Assembly: GCA_020849895.1 (NCBI GenBank)
Contig: JADZFN010000019.1
Span: 1 to 45,853 of the forward strand
DNA from: Verrucomicrobiia bacterium
GTDB taxonomy: Bacteria; Verrucomicrobiota; Verrucomicrobiia; JABWAM01
Reading direction: 5' to 3'
Length of the DNA: 45,853 nucleotides
Below are positions 8,042 to 16,413 of the stretch, one piece after another. Both the position numbers and the translations under genes were made by a program. The notes below the pieces were generated by a model. The model saw only the letters and a list, made by a program, of their open reading frames with translations, was not told the DNA's origin and did no database searches. Numbering within the stretch: the stretch's first letter is position 1; each line of letters begins with the position of its first letter.

Positions 8042-9259
8042 TCAGCGGCTCCGATAATCCTTGAGGTTGAGGGAGTCGAGGTCCGCGAGGGAAACGGGGC
8101 GCCCCTTGCGAGCCCACGGCGCGCCTTGTTCGGAAAAGAGGCGTCCCGACCGGCCGCATTCCTCGACGAGAGCGTGGATGCCCGAAGCTTCGTAGCCGGC
8201 GTTTTCGCCTTCTCCGAAGAGACGTGCGTGCGCCTCGGGGATCGTGTGAATTCCTCCCGAGGAGATGAGCATGCCGTTGGTCGTCAGCACGTAGGGGCGG
8301 GTGTCGACGAGGAAGTTCGGAGGGCGCTGCCGGCGGCCTTTTGCGTATTCCAGATAATCGCGCCAAGCGACGAGGATCCCATCCTCCTGAATTGGCGGAG
8401 GCAGCGGGAGGTCGAGCGAGTTGCCGATGGATTTTCCGTCGTCGTCCACCCAGGCACGGCCTTTCGCTCCGAAGACCTCCACGCGGACGCCGAGAGGCTT
8501 TTCGCAGCAATGGGCCAAAGCGGCGGAAAACTCCGTGCCGGACGCGAAGCGCCCCCGGAGGCATGCGGCGTCGTAGCTCTCGACCGGTCGGGCGCGATAG
8601 AGTTCGCCTTCGATTTCCGTCGGCGCGCCGAAGTCGTCCATGCGCTCGCCGCCCAGAAACATCAGGTTGTGGATCTGATGGGCGAGGGCGTTGGTCGCGG
8701 GGCCGTCGAAGACCGGTTCCTTGCCGAGCATGAGTTTCGCCGCCCACGAGGCGCGCTGGTAATACTTGGCGAGGCGAGGCCAGCAGGCTCGCACGCGCAC
8801 CGCGCGGACCTCGCCGAGCGCGCCCTCGGTCGCCCATTTTTTGAGCTGGCGGATATAGGGCAAGGAGATTTGCTGGAAGGCCACCGCCACCTTGCGACGC
8901 GCGTCGAGGGCCGTAAGGTCATTGAGCTGCTGGATGAGCGGCACCGGCGGCTTTTCGAGATAAACCATGCGCCCTCGAGCCAGCGCGGCGACCGTCATGC
9001 GATGGTGCAGATGGATTGGCGCAGGGATCACCACGCATTCCAGATCGGACTCGCTTTGGAGCATTTCTTCGAGCGCGCCATACCAGCGCACCCCCCGGGG
9101 ATCGAGGCGCGCCTTCACGTCGGCGTGCTTGGCGGGCGAGGTGGACACCACGCACATCAGCTTCACTTTGCCTTCGGCTTCCAGGGCGTCAAGAGATCGT
9201 AGGTGCACCGAGCCGAAGCCGCCGACGCCGACCAGTCCTACGTTGAGAGGAGAATTCAT
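8042..9259 (-). CDS. Gfo/Idh/MocA-family NAD(P)-dependent oxidoreductase
   Basis: A 405-residue predicted sugar or cyclitol dehydrogenase. The N-terminal Rossmann fold has GLVGVGGFGSVHLRSL (residues 8-23), and the family's nucleotide-binding EKPPVP motif follows at about 98-103, in place of the commoner EKPxa. The remainder resembles the substrate-binding alpha/beta domain (FGAKGRAWVDDDGKS, FLVDTRPYVLTTNGML). The substrate cannot be read from the sequence. It is the first gene of the minus-strand run and ends 2 bases before prs. It is divergent from trpE, with about 127 bases between the start codons that presumably hold both promoters. Confidence 0.8.
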   Translation of the reverse strand: MNSPLNVGLVGVGGFGSVHLRSLDALEAEGKVKLMCVVSTSPAKHADVKARLDPRGVRWYGALEEMLQSESDLECVVIPAPIHLHHRMTVAALARGRMVYLEKPPVPLIQQLNDLTALDARRKVAVAFQQISLPYIRQLKKWATEGALGEVRAVRVRACWPRLAKYYQRASWAAKLMLGKEPVFDGPATNALAHQIHNLMFLGGERMDDFGAPTEIEGELYRARPVESYDAACLRGRFASGTEFSAALAHCCEKPLGVRVEVFGAKGRAWVDDDGKSIGNSLDLPLPPPIQEDGILVAWRDYLEYAKGRRQRPPNFLVDTRPYVLTTNGMLISSGGIHTIPEAHARLFGEGENAGYEASGIHALVEECGRSGRLFSEQGAPWARKGRPVSLADLDSLNLKDYRSR

Positions 9260-9386
9260 GAATGCGGATGAACTGAAACCGCATTTCTAGCAGGCGCGCG
9301 CGGCGCGCGCAAGGCGACGCGCGGTTTTCCGGCTGGCTTTGCGCCGCCGCCTCGGCGAGAAGCTTTTCTCCGACGGACCCCGCGCC

Positions 9387-10967
9387 ATGCTCATCCCTTC
9401 CCTGGACGAATTCCGCGCCCTAGCTTCTCGAGGCAACACGATCCCCGTGCGGACGGAACTCCTCGCCGACACGGAGACCCCGCTCAGCGCCTATCAAAAA
9501 CTCGCCCGCGCGCATCCGGCCGACACCTTTCTCTTCGAAAGCGTCGAGGGCGGCGAGCACATCGGGCGCTACTCCTTCATCGGCCTGAATCCCCGCGCCG
9601 TCCTCACCGTGCGCGGCGACTGCATGACCTTCGAGCGCGACGGTCGGACGCGCAGGTCGCGCGCCCCGCGCGATCCGCTGGCGGCTGCCAAGGAATTGCT
9701 CGCCCCATTCCGTCCCGTCCGCGTGTCCGGCCTCCCTCGTTTTACCGGTGGGTTGGTCGGCTATCTCGGCTTCGAATACCTCAGTCGCGTCGAGCCGGTG
9801 CCGTCGCCGCCGAAGGACGATCTCGGCCTGCCGCTGATGAAGTATCTGCTCGTGGACACGCTTGTCATCTTCGACCGCGCGCGCCAGATCCTCCAGATCG
9901 TCGCCAACGCGCATGTGGAAGGAAATCCCGACACCGCCTGGCGCACCGCCGCCGCGCGCATCCGGGCCATCGAGCGGGTGCTCGCCACGCCTCTCGCCGC
10001 GCCACCCGCAAGCTTCTCTCCCGAAATCCCCGACGCGGTCCTGGCGTCGAACATGCCCAAGGAGGAATACCTCGGCATGGTCGCGCGCGGGAAGCGATAT
10101 ATCCGGCAGGGGGACATTTTCCAGTTCGTGCCCTCCCAGCGTTTCTCAGCGCCCACCCGGGCGACGCCCCTGGAGATCTACCGCGCCCTCCGCACGATCA
10201 ATCCTTCGCCTTACATGTTCCTCATGCGGTTCGCCGACTTCGCCCTCGTCGGGGCGTCGCCTGAAATCCACGTTCGTTGCGAGGAGGGTCTTGCCGAAAT
10301 TCGCCCCATCGCCGGCACGCGCAAGCGCGGCGCCACCGCCGAGGAGGACGCGCGTCTCGAAAAGGAGCTCCTCGCCGACGCGAAGGAGCGCGCCGAACAC
10401 CTCATGCTCGTGGACCTCGCCCGCAACGATCTTGGGCGCGTCTGTGAATTCAACAGCGTCACCGTTCCCCAGTTTATGATCGTCGAACGTTATTCGCACG
10501 TGATGCACATCGTCTCGCAGGTCACGGGGCGTCTTCGCCCGGGGCAGGACGCCTTCGACGTCATGCGCGCCACCTTCCCCGCCGGCACGGTCAGCGGCGC
10601 GCCGAAAATCCGCGCCATGCAGATCATCTCGGAGCTCGAACGCCGCGTCCGCGGCCCCTACGGCGGTGCGCTCGGCTACTTCGATTTTAGCGGCAATCTC
10701 GATACCTGCATCGCGATCCGCACGCTCGTCCTCAAGGAGGGCGTGGCCTACGTGCAGGCGGGCGGCGGCGTGGTGGACGATTCCACTCCCGAGGGTGAAT
10801 ACCAGGAGACAGTGAACAAGGCGCGCGCGCTCGCGAAGGCGCTTGCGCTCGCCGAGAGCTTCCGTACGAAGGATGCTTCCCGCCGAGGCAAACCGCAGAG
10901 CCGGGCGAAGGCCGCGAGGCTCTCGAGGAAAACCGTGGGCGCGCTGAAATCGAAGCGTCGTTCCTGA
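9387..10967 (+). CDS. trpE: Anthranilate synthase component I
   Basis: Chorismate-using subunit of anthranilate synthase, first step of tryptophan synthesis. From the ATG at 9387 it has 526 residues and starts like the family (LIPSLDEFRALASRGNTIPV). It shows the feedback-site motif FESVEGG (residues 50-56), GDIFQFVPSQRF, the chorismate-binding motifs IAGTRKRG, DLARNDLGRV and SGAPKIRAMQIISELE, and YGGALGYFDFSGN. An upstream TTG at 9339 is in frame but unlikely. The last 35 or so residues form a Lys/Arg/Ser-rich tail beyond the usual end. No trpG or other trp gene is adjacent. p-Aminobenzoate synthase PabB is the main alternative, but the motifs and N-terminus favour TrpE. Confidence 0.9.
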   Translation: MLIPSLDEFRALASRGNTIPVRTELLADTETPLSAYQKLARAHPADTFLFESVEGGEHIGRYSFIGLNPRAVLTVRGDCMTFERDGRTRRSRAPRDPLAAAKELLAPFRPVRVSGLPRFTGGLVGYLGFEYLSRVEPVPSPPKDDLGLPLMKYLLVDTLVIFDRARQILQIVANAHVEGNPDTAWRTAAARIRAIERVLATPLAAPPASFSPEIPDAVLASNMPKEEYLGMVARGKRYIRQGDIFQFVPSQRFSAPTRATPLEIYRALRTINPSPYMFLMRFADFALVGASPEIHVRCEEGLAEIRPIAGTRKRGATAEEDARLEKELLADAKERAEHLMLVDLARNDLGRVCEFNSVTVPQFMIVERYSHVMHIVSQVTGRLRPGQDAFDVMRATFPAGTVSGAPKIRAMQIISELERRVRGPYGGALGYFDFSGNLDTCIAIRTLVLKEGVAYVQAGGGVVDDSTPEGEYQETVNKARALAKALALAESFRTKDASRRGKPQSRAKAARLSRKTVGALKSKRRS

Positions 10968-10989
10968 GGCGCGCGCGGCGGAACGTCCG

Positions 10990-11556
10990 TTATCCGCTTC
11001 CCGGCTTTACGGCCGGAACCGTCGCGAGGTCGGGCGGCAGGCGGTCGGCGGAGAACGTCTCCACGTCCATCCGGACCAGCGCGTGGAACGGTGCGCCGAA
11101 ATCTGGCGGCGACGAAGTGCGGTCCACGAGCGCCGCCACCGCGGCGATCGTCCCGCCGCCTGCGCGAACGATGTCGAGGGTCTCCCGCACGCGCCCGCCC
11201 TTCGTCACCACGTCCTCGGCGACGAGGAACCGTTCGCCTTGCCCGACGGCGAACCCTCGGCGCAGGACGAGCTTTCCCTCCTCCTTCTCTGCGAAGATGT
11301 GGCGCGTGCCGAGGGCGCGGGCCAGTTCGTGGCCGACGAACAACCCGCCGAGCGCGGGCGAGATCACGGCGTCCACCGCGACGCCCCGCAGTTTCTCCGC
11401 GAGCGCTGCGCAGAGTCGCGCCGCCAGGCGCGCGTGCTGAAGGACCAGCGCGCACTGGAAATACCGGCGGCTGTGCAAGCCGGAGCGGAGAATGAAGTGC
11501 CCTTCGAGCAACGCCCCCGAAGCGCGGAAGGCGTCGAGCGCCTCGGCTTGGGTCAC
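10990..11556 (-). CDS. pyrE: Orotate phosphoribosyltransferase
   Basis: Joins orotate to PRPP to give OMP in pyrimidine synthesis. The 188 residues fit the family. Visible: GHFILRSGLHSRRYFQCALVL near the N-terminus, the AVISPALGGLFVGHELARALG segment, and the PRPP-binding loop FLVAEDVVTKGGRVRETL. The GTG start overlaps the TGA of iscX by 4 bases and has a near-perfect ribosome binding site (AGGAGG at 11561-11566, 4 bases from the start), so translation from this GTG is well supported. It converges with trpE; 22 bases separate the stops. Confidence 0.9.
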   Translation of the reverse strand: MTQAEALDAFRASGALLEGHFILRSGLHSRRYFQCALVLQHARLAARLCAALAEKLRGVAVDAVISPALGGLFVGHELARALGTRHIFAEKEEGKLVLRRGFAVGQGERFLVAEDVVTKGGRVRETLDIVRAGGGTIAAVAALVDRTSSPPDFGAPFHALVRMDVETFSADRLPPDLATVPAVKPGSG

Positions 11557-11756
11557 TTGACCTCCTCGTACCAGGCCATCTGGATCGCTTCGAGCACCGC
11601 CTCATTCGAGGTTTCGGGATCGTCTTCGAACGCTTCGAGTTCGATCACGAGCCGGTGAAGCTTCGGAAAGCTCAGCTTGAGGGGGTCTTGGTCGGGGTAT
11701 TTGTCCACGAGCGCCCAGGCGATTTCTTCGGCGTCTTTCCAAGTCAGCGGGTTCAT
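11553..11756 (-). CDS. iscX: IscX-family Fe-S assembly protein
   Basis: A 67-residue acidic protein matching IscX (YfhJ), which binds the cysteine desulfurase IscS and iron and tunes Fe-S cluster assembly. Family marks seen: a start of the form LTWKDAEEIAWALVDKYPD, the central FPKLHRLVIELEAFEDDP, and SNEAVLEAIQMAWYEE at the end. The ATG at 11756 gives the family length; the frame is open 12 codons further up but without homology. No isc or suf genes flank it. It overlaps pyrE by 4 bases. Confidence 0.85.
   Translation of the reverse strand: MNPLTWKDAEEIAWALVDKYPDQDPLKLSFPKLHRLVIELEAFEDDPETSNEAVLEAIQMAWYEEVK
11561..11566 (-). promoter_or_regulatory. Strong ribosome binding site for pyrE
   Basis: AGGAGG on the minus strand, 4 bases before the GTG of pyrE and inside the last codons of iscX. 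It fixes the GTG as the start and implies that pyrE is translated from the iscX message. Strong sites like this are scarce in the window. Confidence 0.6.
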
Positions 11757-11871
11757 GACGAAGGATGTAGGGCGTTCGCGGGCCCGAGGCAAGCCGGCGG
11801 CGCGGCGCAGGAGAGGAGGGCCGAAACAGTCCTCACGCGATTTCAGAGGAACGCCGGGGCGGAGGATCAGA

Positions 11872-12294
11872 TCAGGGTGCCGCGGAGGGCGCCCCCTGCT
11901 CGATGAACGCGGGGAGCGTGGTGAATCCCGCGTCCTTCGCGGCGTCCATCACCTTCACGATGAGGCCGAAGGGCGCTTTCCGGTCCGCCTGCATCGCGAG
12001 CGACGGTTGCGGAGTCTGCTTGCCGAGCTGAACGAGGGTTTCGTGGAGCCGGGCGAGCGGCACCTCTTTCGCGTCGAGGTAGATCTTCTCGTCCGGCGCC
12101 ACGGTCAGGATCACCGGTTCGGTGGCGCTCACGGGTTGGCCGGTCTTCGCCTCCGGCAGGGCGATCTTGATGGCCGGGTTGCTGCGTCGGAAGGTCGTCG
12201 CGACGATGAAGAAAATGAGCAGGACGCAGAAGATATCAATCATCGTGACCACGATGATCGTGGGATGGCGCCGCCGCTTCTCGTAGAATCTCAC
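11872..12294 (-). CDS. ExbD/TolR-family biopolymer transport protein
   Basis: A 140-residue inner-membrane protein with one N-terminal transmembrane helix (about residues 13-35) and a periplasmic domain. It energises outer-membrane transport or envelope integrity together with an ExbB/TolQ partner, using the proton gradient. The helix contains the conserved aspartate (about 20, in VTMIDIFCVLLIFFIV) needed for proton flow. The periplasmic part ends in GLIVKVMDAAKDAGFTTL, the usual last motif. It starts with GTG 19 bases after the exbB-like gene, so the pair is an operon. TonB is not seen here, so Tol and Exb roles cannot be separated. Confidence 0.85.
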   Translation of the reverse strand: MRFYEKRRRHPTIIVVTMIDIFCVLLIFFIVATTFRRSNPAIKIALPEAKTGQPVSATEPVILTVAPDEKIYLDAKEVPLARLHETLVQLGKQTPQPSLAMQADRKAPFGLIVKVMDAAKDAGFTTLPAFIEQGAPSAAP

Positions 12295-12313
12295 GGGGAA
12301 AATTCGCGGCGCG

Positions 12314-12937
12314 TCATTCCCGCGGGCGATAGAGCTTGGCGATCAGGTCCAGGCAGACGCCCTCCATCTCCGACATGTAGTGTTCCACGCGCTTGGTGTA
12401 GTAGGCATGGAAGATCAGCGCCGGAATGGCCACCACGAGACCGGCGACGGTCATGTTCAGCGCTTCGGCGATGCCCGCCGCGATCCCGACCGCCTCGGCG
12501 ATGGATTCACCGCCGCGTCCGAACTCGGCGAAGACACGGATGAGGCCCGAGACGGTGCCGAGCAGGCCCAGAAGCGGAGCGATCCCCACGATGATCTCCA
12601 AGGTCACGAGACCGCGCTCGAGCTGAGCCGCCTCGGCGCGGGCGCGCACCTGGAGGGCGTCAATCGTGTCCGATTTCGGCGAGTCGAGGTGCGAAAGCGC
12701 CGTTTGGACCACACGGGAAAAGACGGTGCCGTCGCGCACGGCCGCCGAATGGAGCGCCTGGACGTCCCCGCCGTCGCGGAACTCCTGCACGGTGGCGACG
12801 AGTTCGCCCGAGATCACCCGCTTCCGCATCAGGGCCATCGTGCGTTCGATGATGATGGCAAGTCCCACGATGGAACAGACCACCATCGGGATCATGAAGA
12901 CGCCACCTGCGAGGAAAAAGTGTTTCAGAAAGGCCAT
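12314..12937 (-). CDS. MotA/TolQ/ExbB-family proton channel protein
   Basis: A 207-residue inner-membrane protein and partner of the ExbD-like protein just downstream. It has a first helix near residues 8-30 (AGGVFMIPMVVCSIVGLAIIIE in part), a cytoplasmic stretch, and two more helices in the conserved GIAPLLGLLGTVSGLI and NMTVAGLVVAIPALIFHAYY regions. That order is the family signature. The ATG at 12937 lacks a ribosome binding site at proper distance. An in-frame TTG at 12949 sits 6 bases after a triple AGG tract and may be the true start, adding four residues. The pair is divergent from the permease operon starting at 13076. Confidence 0.88.
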   Translation of the reverse strand: MAFLKHFFLAGGVFMIPMVVCSIVGLAIIIERTMALMRKRVISGELVATVQEFRDGGDVQALHSAAVRDGTVFSRVVQTALSHLDSPKSDTIDALQVRARAEAAQLERGLVTLEIIVGIAPLLGLLGTVSGLIRVFAEFGRGGESIAEAVGIAAGIAEALNMTVAGLVVAIPALIFHAYYTKRVEHYMSEMEGVCLDLIAKLYRPRE

Positions 12938-12954
12938 GGGAAGAAGCAAGGAAT

Positions 12955-12963
12955 CCTCCTCCT
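12955..12963 (-). promoter_or_regulatory. Strong ribosome binding site favouring a TTG start for the exbB-like gene
   Basis: AGGAGGAGG on the minus strand ends 5 bases before an in-frame TTG at 12949 and 17 bases before the ATG at 12937. Spacing supports the TTG. Confidence 0.5.
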
Positions 12964-13075
12964 GCGGCAAAGCGCAAGCCGAAACCGTCTCCCGCTGGGA
13001 TCCTTCAGGTACATCGTGACCCCCCTTGGGGAAACTGAAGGTGGTGAATAGGGCTGGGATGGGTAATATCCCCGC

Positions 13076-13993
13076 GTGCCGTTGTTTTTTGTCCGCCGCG
13101 CGTTCCTGGGGCTGCTCACGCTCTTCTGCGTGGTCTCTCTGACCTTTGTGATGATGCGCCTGATGCCGGGCGGGCCGTTCGACCGGGAACGCAAACTCCC
13201 TCCTGCCATCGAAAAAAACCTCCTCGCACGCTACAAGCTCGACGGCACGCTCTGGGAGCAATACCGCGACTACGTGTGCGACGTGGCGCGCCTCGACCTC
13301 CGTCTCTCGACGAAATACCGGAACCGTTCGGTGAACGAAATCCTCAGCCAGACGCTTCCGGTTTCGATGGCGCTCGGCGCGGTGTCGTTCGCCCTCGCGC
13401 TTTCGTTCGGCATCGCGTTCGGCGCCGTCGCCGCCGCGCGGCGCGCGACCTGGGTGGACCATGCGGCCATGGCCGCCGCCGTATTGAGTATTTCGATCCC
13501 CACGTTCGTGATCGCCCCGCTCGCCGTGCTCTTGCTCGCGCTCCAAACACGCCTCTTTCCCGTCGCGGGCTGGGGCGACGCGCGCCATGTGATTTTGCCC
13601 GCCGTCTGTCTCGCGCTGCCTTACGCCGCTTACGTCGCCCGCCTCACGCGCAACAGCCTGCTCGACGTGCTCCATCAGGATTTCGTGCGTACGGCCCGGG
13701 CCAAGGGGTTAGACGAGGCGCGCGTCGTGGTGAAGCACGCCCTGAAGGTGGCGTTGCTGCCGGTGATCTCCTTTTCGGGGCCACTTGCCGCGAACCTCCT
13801 CACCGGCTCGCTCGTCGTCGAAGAGATTTTCAAGGTCCCCGGCGTCGGGGCGTTTTTCGTGAACGGCGTGCTCAACCGCGACGTCTTCCTCGTGGGCGGC
13901 GCGGTCATCGTCTATTCGACTCTCCTGATCCTTTTCAATCTCGTCGTGGACGTCGCGTATACTTTTCTCGATCGGAGGATCCGCCTGGAATGA
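13076..13993 (+). CDS. Peptide/nickel-type ABC transporter permease, OppB/DppB family
   Basis: A 305-residue inner-membrane permease of the binding-protein-dependent peptide (Opp/Dpp) class. It starts with the family's first helix (RRAFLGLLTLFCVVSLTFVMMRLMPGGPF in part) and carries the cytoplasmic coupling motif around FVRTARAKGLDEARVVVKHALK, followed by PGVGAFFVNGVLNRD and the last helix. The GTG start gives the family length. Its stop overlaps the ATG of the OppC-like gene by 4 bases. No substrate-binding protein or ATPase is adjacent; matching ATPases lie near 26.5-28.2 kb. The substrate is unknown; peptides are only the family default. Confidence 0.88.
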   Translation: MPLFFVRRAFLGLLTLFCVVSLTFVMMRLMPGGPFDRERKLPPAIEKNLLARYKLDGTLWEQYRDYVCDVARLDLRLSTKYRNRSVNEILSQTLPVSMALGAVSFALALSFGIAFGAVAAARRATWVDHAAMAAAVLSISIPTFVIAPLAVLLLALQTRLFPVAGWGDARHVILPAVCLALPYAAYVARLTRNSLLDVLHQDFVRTARAKGLDEARVVVKHALKVALLPVISFSGPLAANLLTGSLVVEEIFKVPGVGAFFVNGVLNRDVFLVGGAVIVYSTLLILFNLVVDVAYTFLDRRIRLE

Positions 13994-14949
13994 AGGCCGC
14001 TCCGTCACGGCAAGAGGACGCCTTGGCGCCGCGGACAGCGGCGCCGTCCCGAGGGGCGGGGTTTCGCCGCTTTGTGCGCCACCGCACGGCTGTCGCGTGT
14101 CTGGCGACGCTCGGGCTGATCGTGTTCGCGTCGGCGTTCGGCCCCTTCTTTACGGGCTACGGCTATGAGCAAACGAGTGATCTGCAGTTTGCGCCGCCGA
14201 GCCGTCAGCACCTCTTCGGCACCGATCTGCACGGGAGGGACGTGCTCACGCGCGTCCTGTACGGCGGGCGGATTTCGCTGGCCGTCGGATTGATCGGCGC
14301 CTTGGTGAGCCTGACAGGAGGCGTCGCTTGGGGAATGATCGCGGGCTACCGCGGAGGGCGCACAGACCTGGCGATGATGCGATTCGTGGACGTGCTTTAC
14401 TCGCTGCCGCGCCTGGTGTTCGTGATCGTGTTGGTGACGGCGCTCGATCCACCTCTCCGGGAAGGGCTCCAGCGGCTCGGTTTCGTATCTCTGGCGGGAA
14501 GCGCGCGGATCCTCCTCCTCTTTGCGGGGTTGGGGATCGTTTCCTGGCTGACCATGGCGCGGATCGTGCGGGGTCAGGTGCTCGCCCTCAAGGAACAGCA
14601 GTTCGTGCTCGCCGCGCGGGCGATGGGCGCAGGAGGGCGGCGGATCCTGGGGCGACACCTCCTCCCGAACCTCTGGGGCATCGTGATCGTTTATCTGACG
14701 CTGACAATCCCCGCGGTGATCCTCGACGAATCTTTCCTGAGCTTTCTCGGATTGGGCATCCAGGCGCCGCAATCGAGCTGGGGTTCGCTGGTCTCGGACG
14801 GCGCCGCGGCGATCAACCCGATCCGGATTTATTGGTGGCTCCTCGTTTTCCCGGGCGCCGCGATGGCCGTCACACTGCTCGCGCTGAACCTGCTCGGCGA
14901 CCAGCTCCGCGACCTCCTCGACCCGCGCACCGTGCGCGGCCGAGAATGA
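13990..14949 (+). CDS. Peptide/nickel-type ABC transporter permease, OppC/DppC family
   Basis: A 319-residue permease, partner of the OppB-like protein it overlaps. It has the N-terminal helix (VACLATLGLIVFASAFGPFF), the family's HLFGTDLHGRDVLTRVLYGGRISLAVG in part, RFVDVLYSLPRLVFVIVLV, the coupling helix FVLAARAMGAGGRRILGRHLLPN in part, and DESFLSFLGLGIQAPQSSWG near the end. The frame is open upstream but that part is a shadow of the preceding gene. The stop is 12 bases from the convergent GH130 gene. Confidence 0.88.
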   Translation: MKAAPSRQEDALAPRTAAPSRGAGFRRFVRHRTAVACLATLGLIVFASAFGPFFTGYGYEQTSDLQFAPPSRQHLFGTDLHGRDVLTRVLYGGRISLAVGLIGALVSLTGGVAWGMIAGYRGGRTDLAMMRFVDVLYSLPRLVFVIVLVTALDPPLREGLQRLGFVSLAGSARILLLFAGLGIVSWLTMARIVRGQVLALKEQQFVLAARAMGAGGRRILGRHLLPNLWGIVIVYLTLTIPAVILDESFLSFLGLGIQAPQSSWGSLVSDGAAAINPIRIYWWLLVFPGAAMAVTLLALNLLGDQLRDLLDPRTVRGRE

Positions 14950-14961
14950 ACCGCGCCGGTG

Positions 14962-16413
14962 TCAGGCCAGCGTCGCGAGCAGTTCCTTGAGGTCGAGGAC
15001 CGCCACGCCGGTGACTTGGTCGGACATCGCGTAAGGCAGGAAGAGCCGCCCCGCATGAGCCAGACTCCCGCAGCTGTAAACGACGTTGGGCACGTATCCC
15101 TTGCGTTCCGCACCGGTCGCCGTGAGGAGAGGTTCGCGGGAGCGTCCGATGACGCGGAGCGGGTCTTCGCGGTCGAGGAGCATCGCGCCGATCGAGTATT
15201 CGCGCATCGGGCCCACGCCATGGGTGAGCACCAGCCAGCCTTCGGGAAGCTCGATGGGAGAGCCGCAGTTGCCCAACTGGATGAATTCCCAGGGAAACGT
15301 GGGGCGCGCGATCAGTTTCGGTTCGTACCAAAAATGGAGCATGTCCGAGTACATCAGGAAAATGTTTTCGTTGTCCTGGCGCGAAAGCATCGCGTAAAGC
15401 CCCCGGATTTTTCTGGGGAAAAGCGCCAGCCCCTTGTTCTGCACGGCCGGGCCGTTGAGCGTGCTCATGACGAATGTCTCAAAGTCCCGGGTTTCGAGGA
15501 TCTGAGGAATGGCCACACGCCCGTCATAGGCGGTGTAGGTTGCGTAGTAGATGTGCGTTCCGTCTTCCTGTTGGAATTTTACGAAGCGGGCGTCTTCCAT
15601 CCCATTGATCTCGGTGGGGCCATGAGGAAAGAGGACCTTCTCAGAGAGCGGCGCCTCCGTGGCAAAACGGACCTCGTAGTTCGAGCGGGCAAGCAGCAGA
15701 ATCCCGCGGGTCTCGCGCGATTGCTCCGGAGCGCGAATGCCGGCGTCGCGGCAAGCCCGCTCCACTGCGACGGCCAATTCGCGAAAGCCGAAGGCATCGC
15801 CCAAGGCGGCGAGCACTTGTTCCGCGATCGGATGGAGCATTCCCAACTCCTGCAGCTTGCGCCGGAAGAGGCGTTTTTCGTAGGCGTCGCACGCGCGCGT
15901 ACGGCCCGCCCGAACATATTGTCCCGGCGGATCGAACGAGAGCGAGCCGTCGGCCGCTATGGTTCCGGTGCGAAACGATATCGAGGAAATATGCCCTTCT
16001 CCGGTGGATCGGAGGCTGAGGATATAGCGCAAGGCGCCCTCGGGCGTCTTCGACTGGTCCGGATGCGGGACCATTGAAGGGTTGAAGAGCGCCGCGGCTT
16101 CGAGGGCGTATTCCTGCGAGAAATGCGCGCCGATCAGAAGCTTCCGGGTTTCCGAGATTTCCGCGTCTGTAAAGAGCGCGCCGCGCACCCTTTCGTATTG
16201 CTCGGAGAGAAATTCCCGGACGTCGGCATGTCTTGAGGAGAACCTTTCGAAGACGCACGCGAGCAGGGTCTCCACGCGTTCTTCGGACAGGGCCATCAGG
16301 CGTCCCAGGATTCTCGCGATGCGACTATCGTCCGTGATCCGGAACGGGCGGAGTAGCACCCGTCCCGCGTCCGGCTTGAGGACCTGCGCGACGCGCTGGA
16401 CGCGGACGTTCAT
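14962..16413 (-). CDS. Glycoside hydrolase family 130-type enzyme (mannoside phosphorylase-like)
   Basis: A 483-residue protein of the five-bladed beta-propeller GH130 class, whose members mostly phosphorolyse or hydrolyse beta-mannosides. An N-terminal helical region (1-100) precedes the propeller. Seen are FNPSMVPHPDQS (residues 110-121), where the family places its catalytic aspartate, and GMEDARFV (271-278), the conserved G-x-E-D-x-R motif, then THGVGPMREYSIGAMLLD. Because the first blade is interrupted by a long helical insert (about 175-235), it may belong to one of the less-studied subgroups. It overlaps the upstream glycosyltransferase fusion by 4 bases, suggesting a shared mannose-containing substrate. 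Confidence 0.8.
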   Translation of the reverse strand: MNVRVQRVAQVLKPDAGRVLLRPFRITDDSRIARILGRLMALSEERVETLLACVFERFSSRHADVREFLSEQYERVRGALFTDAEISETRKLLIGAHFSQEYALEAAALFNPSMVPHPDQSKTPEGALRYILSLRSTGEGHISSISFRTGTIAADGSLSFDPPGQYVRAGRTRACDAYEKRLFRRKLQELGMLHPIAEQVLAALGDAFGFRELAVAVERACRDAGIRAPEQSRETRGILLLARSNYEVRFATEAPLSEKVLFPHGPTEINGMEDARFVKFQQEDGTHIYYATYTAYDGRVAIPQILETRDFETFVMSTLNGPAVQNKGLALFPRKIRGLYAMLSRQDNENIFLMYSDMLHFWYEPKLIARPTFPWEFIQLGNCGSPIELPEGWLVLTHGVGPMREYSIGAMLLDREDPLRVIGRSREPLLTATGAERKGYVPNVVYSCGSLAHAGRLFLPYAMSDQVTGVAVLDLKELLATLA

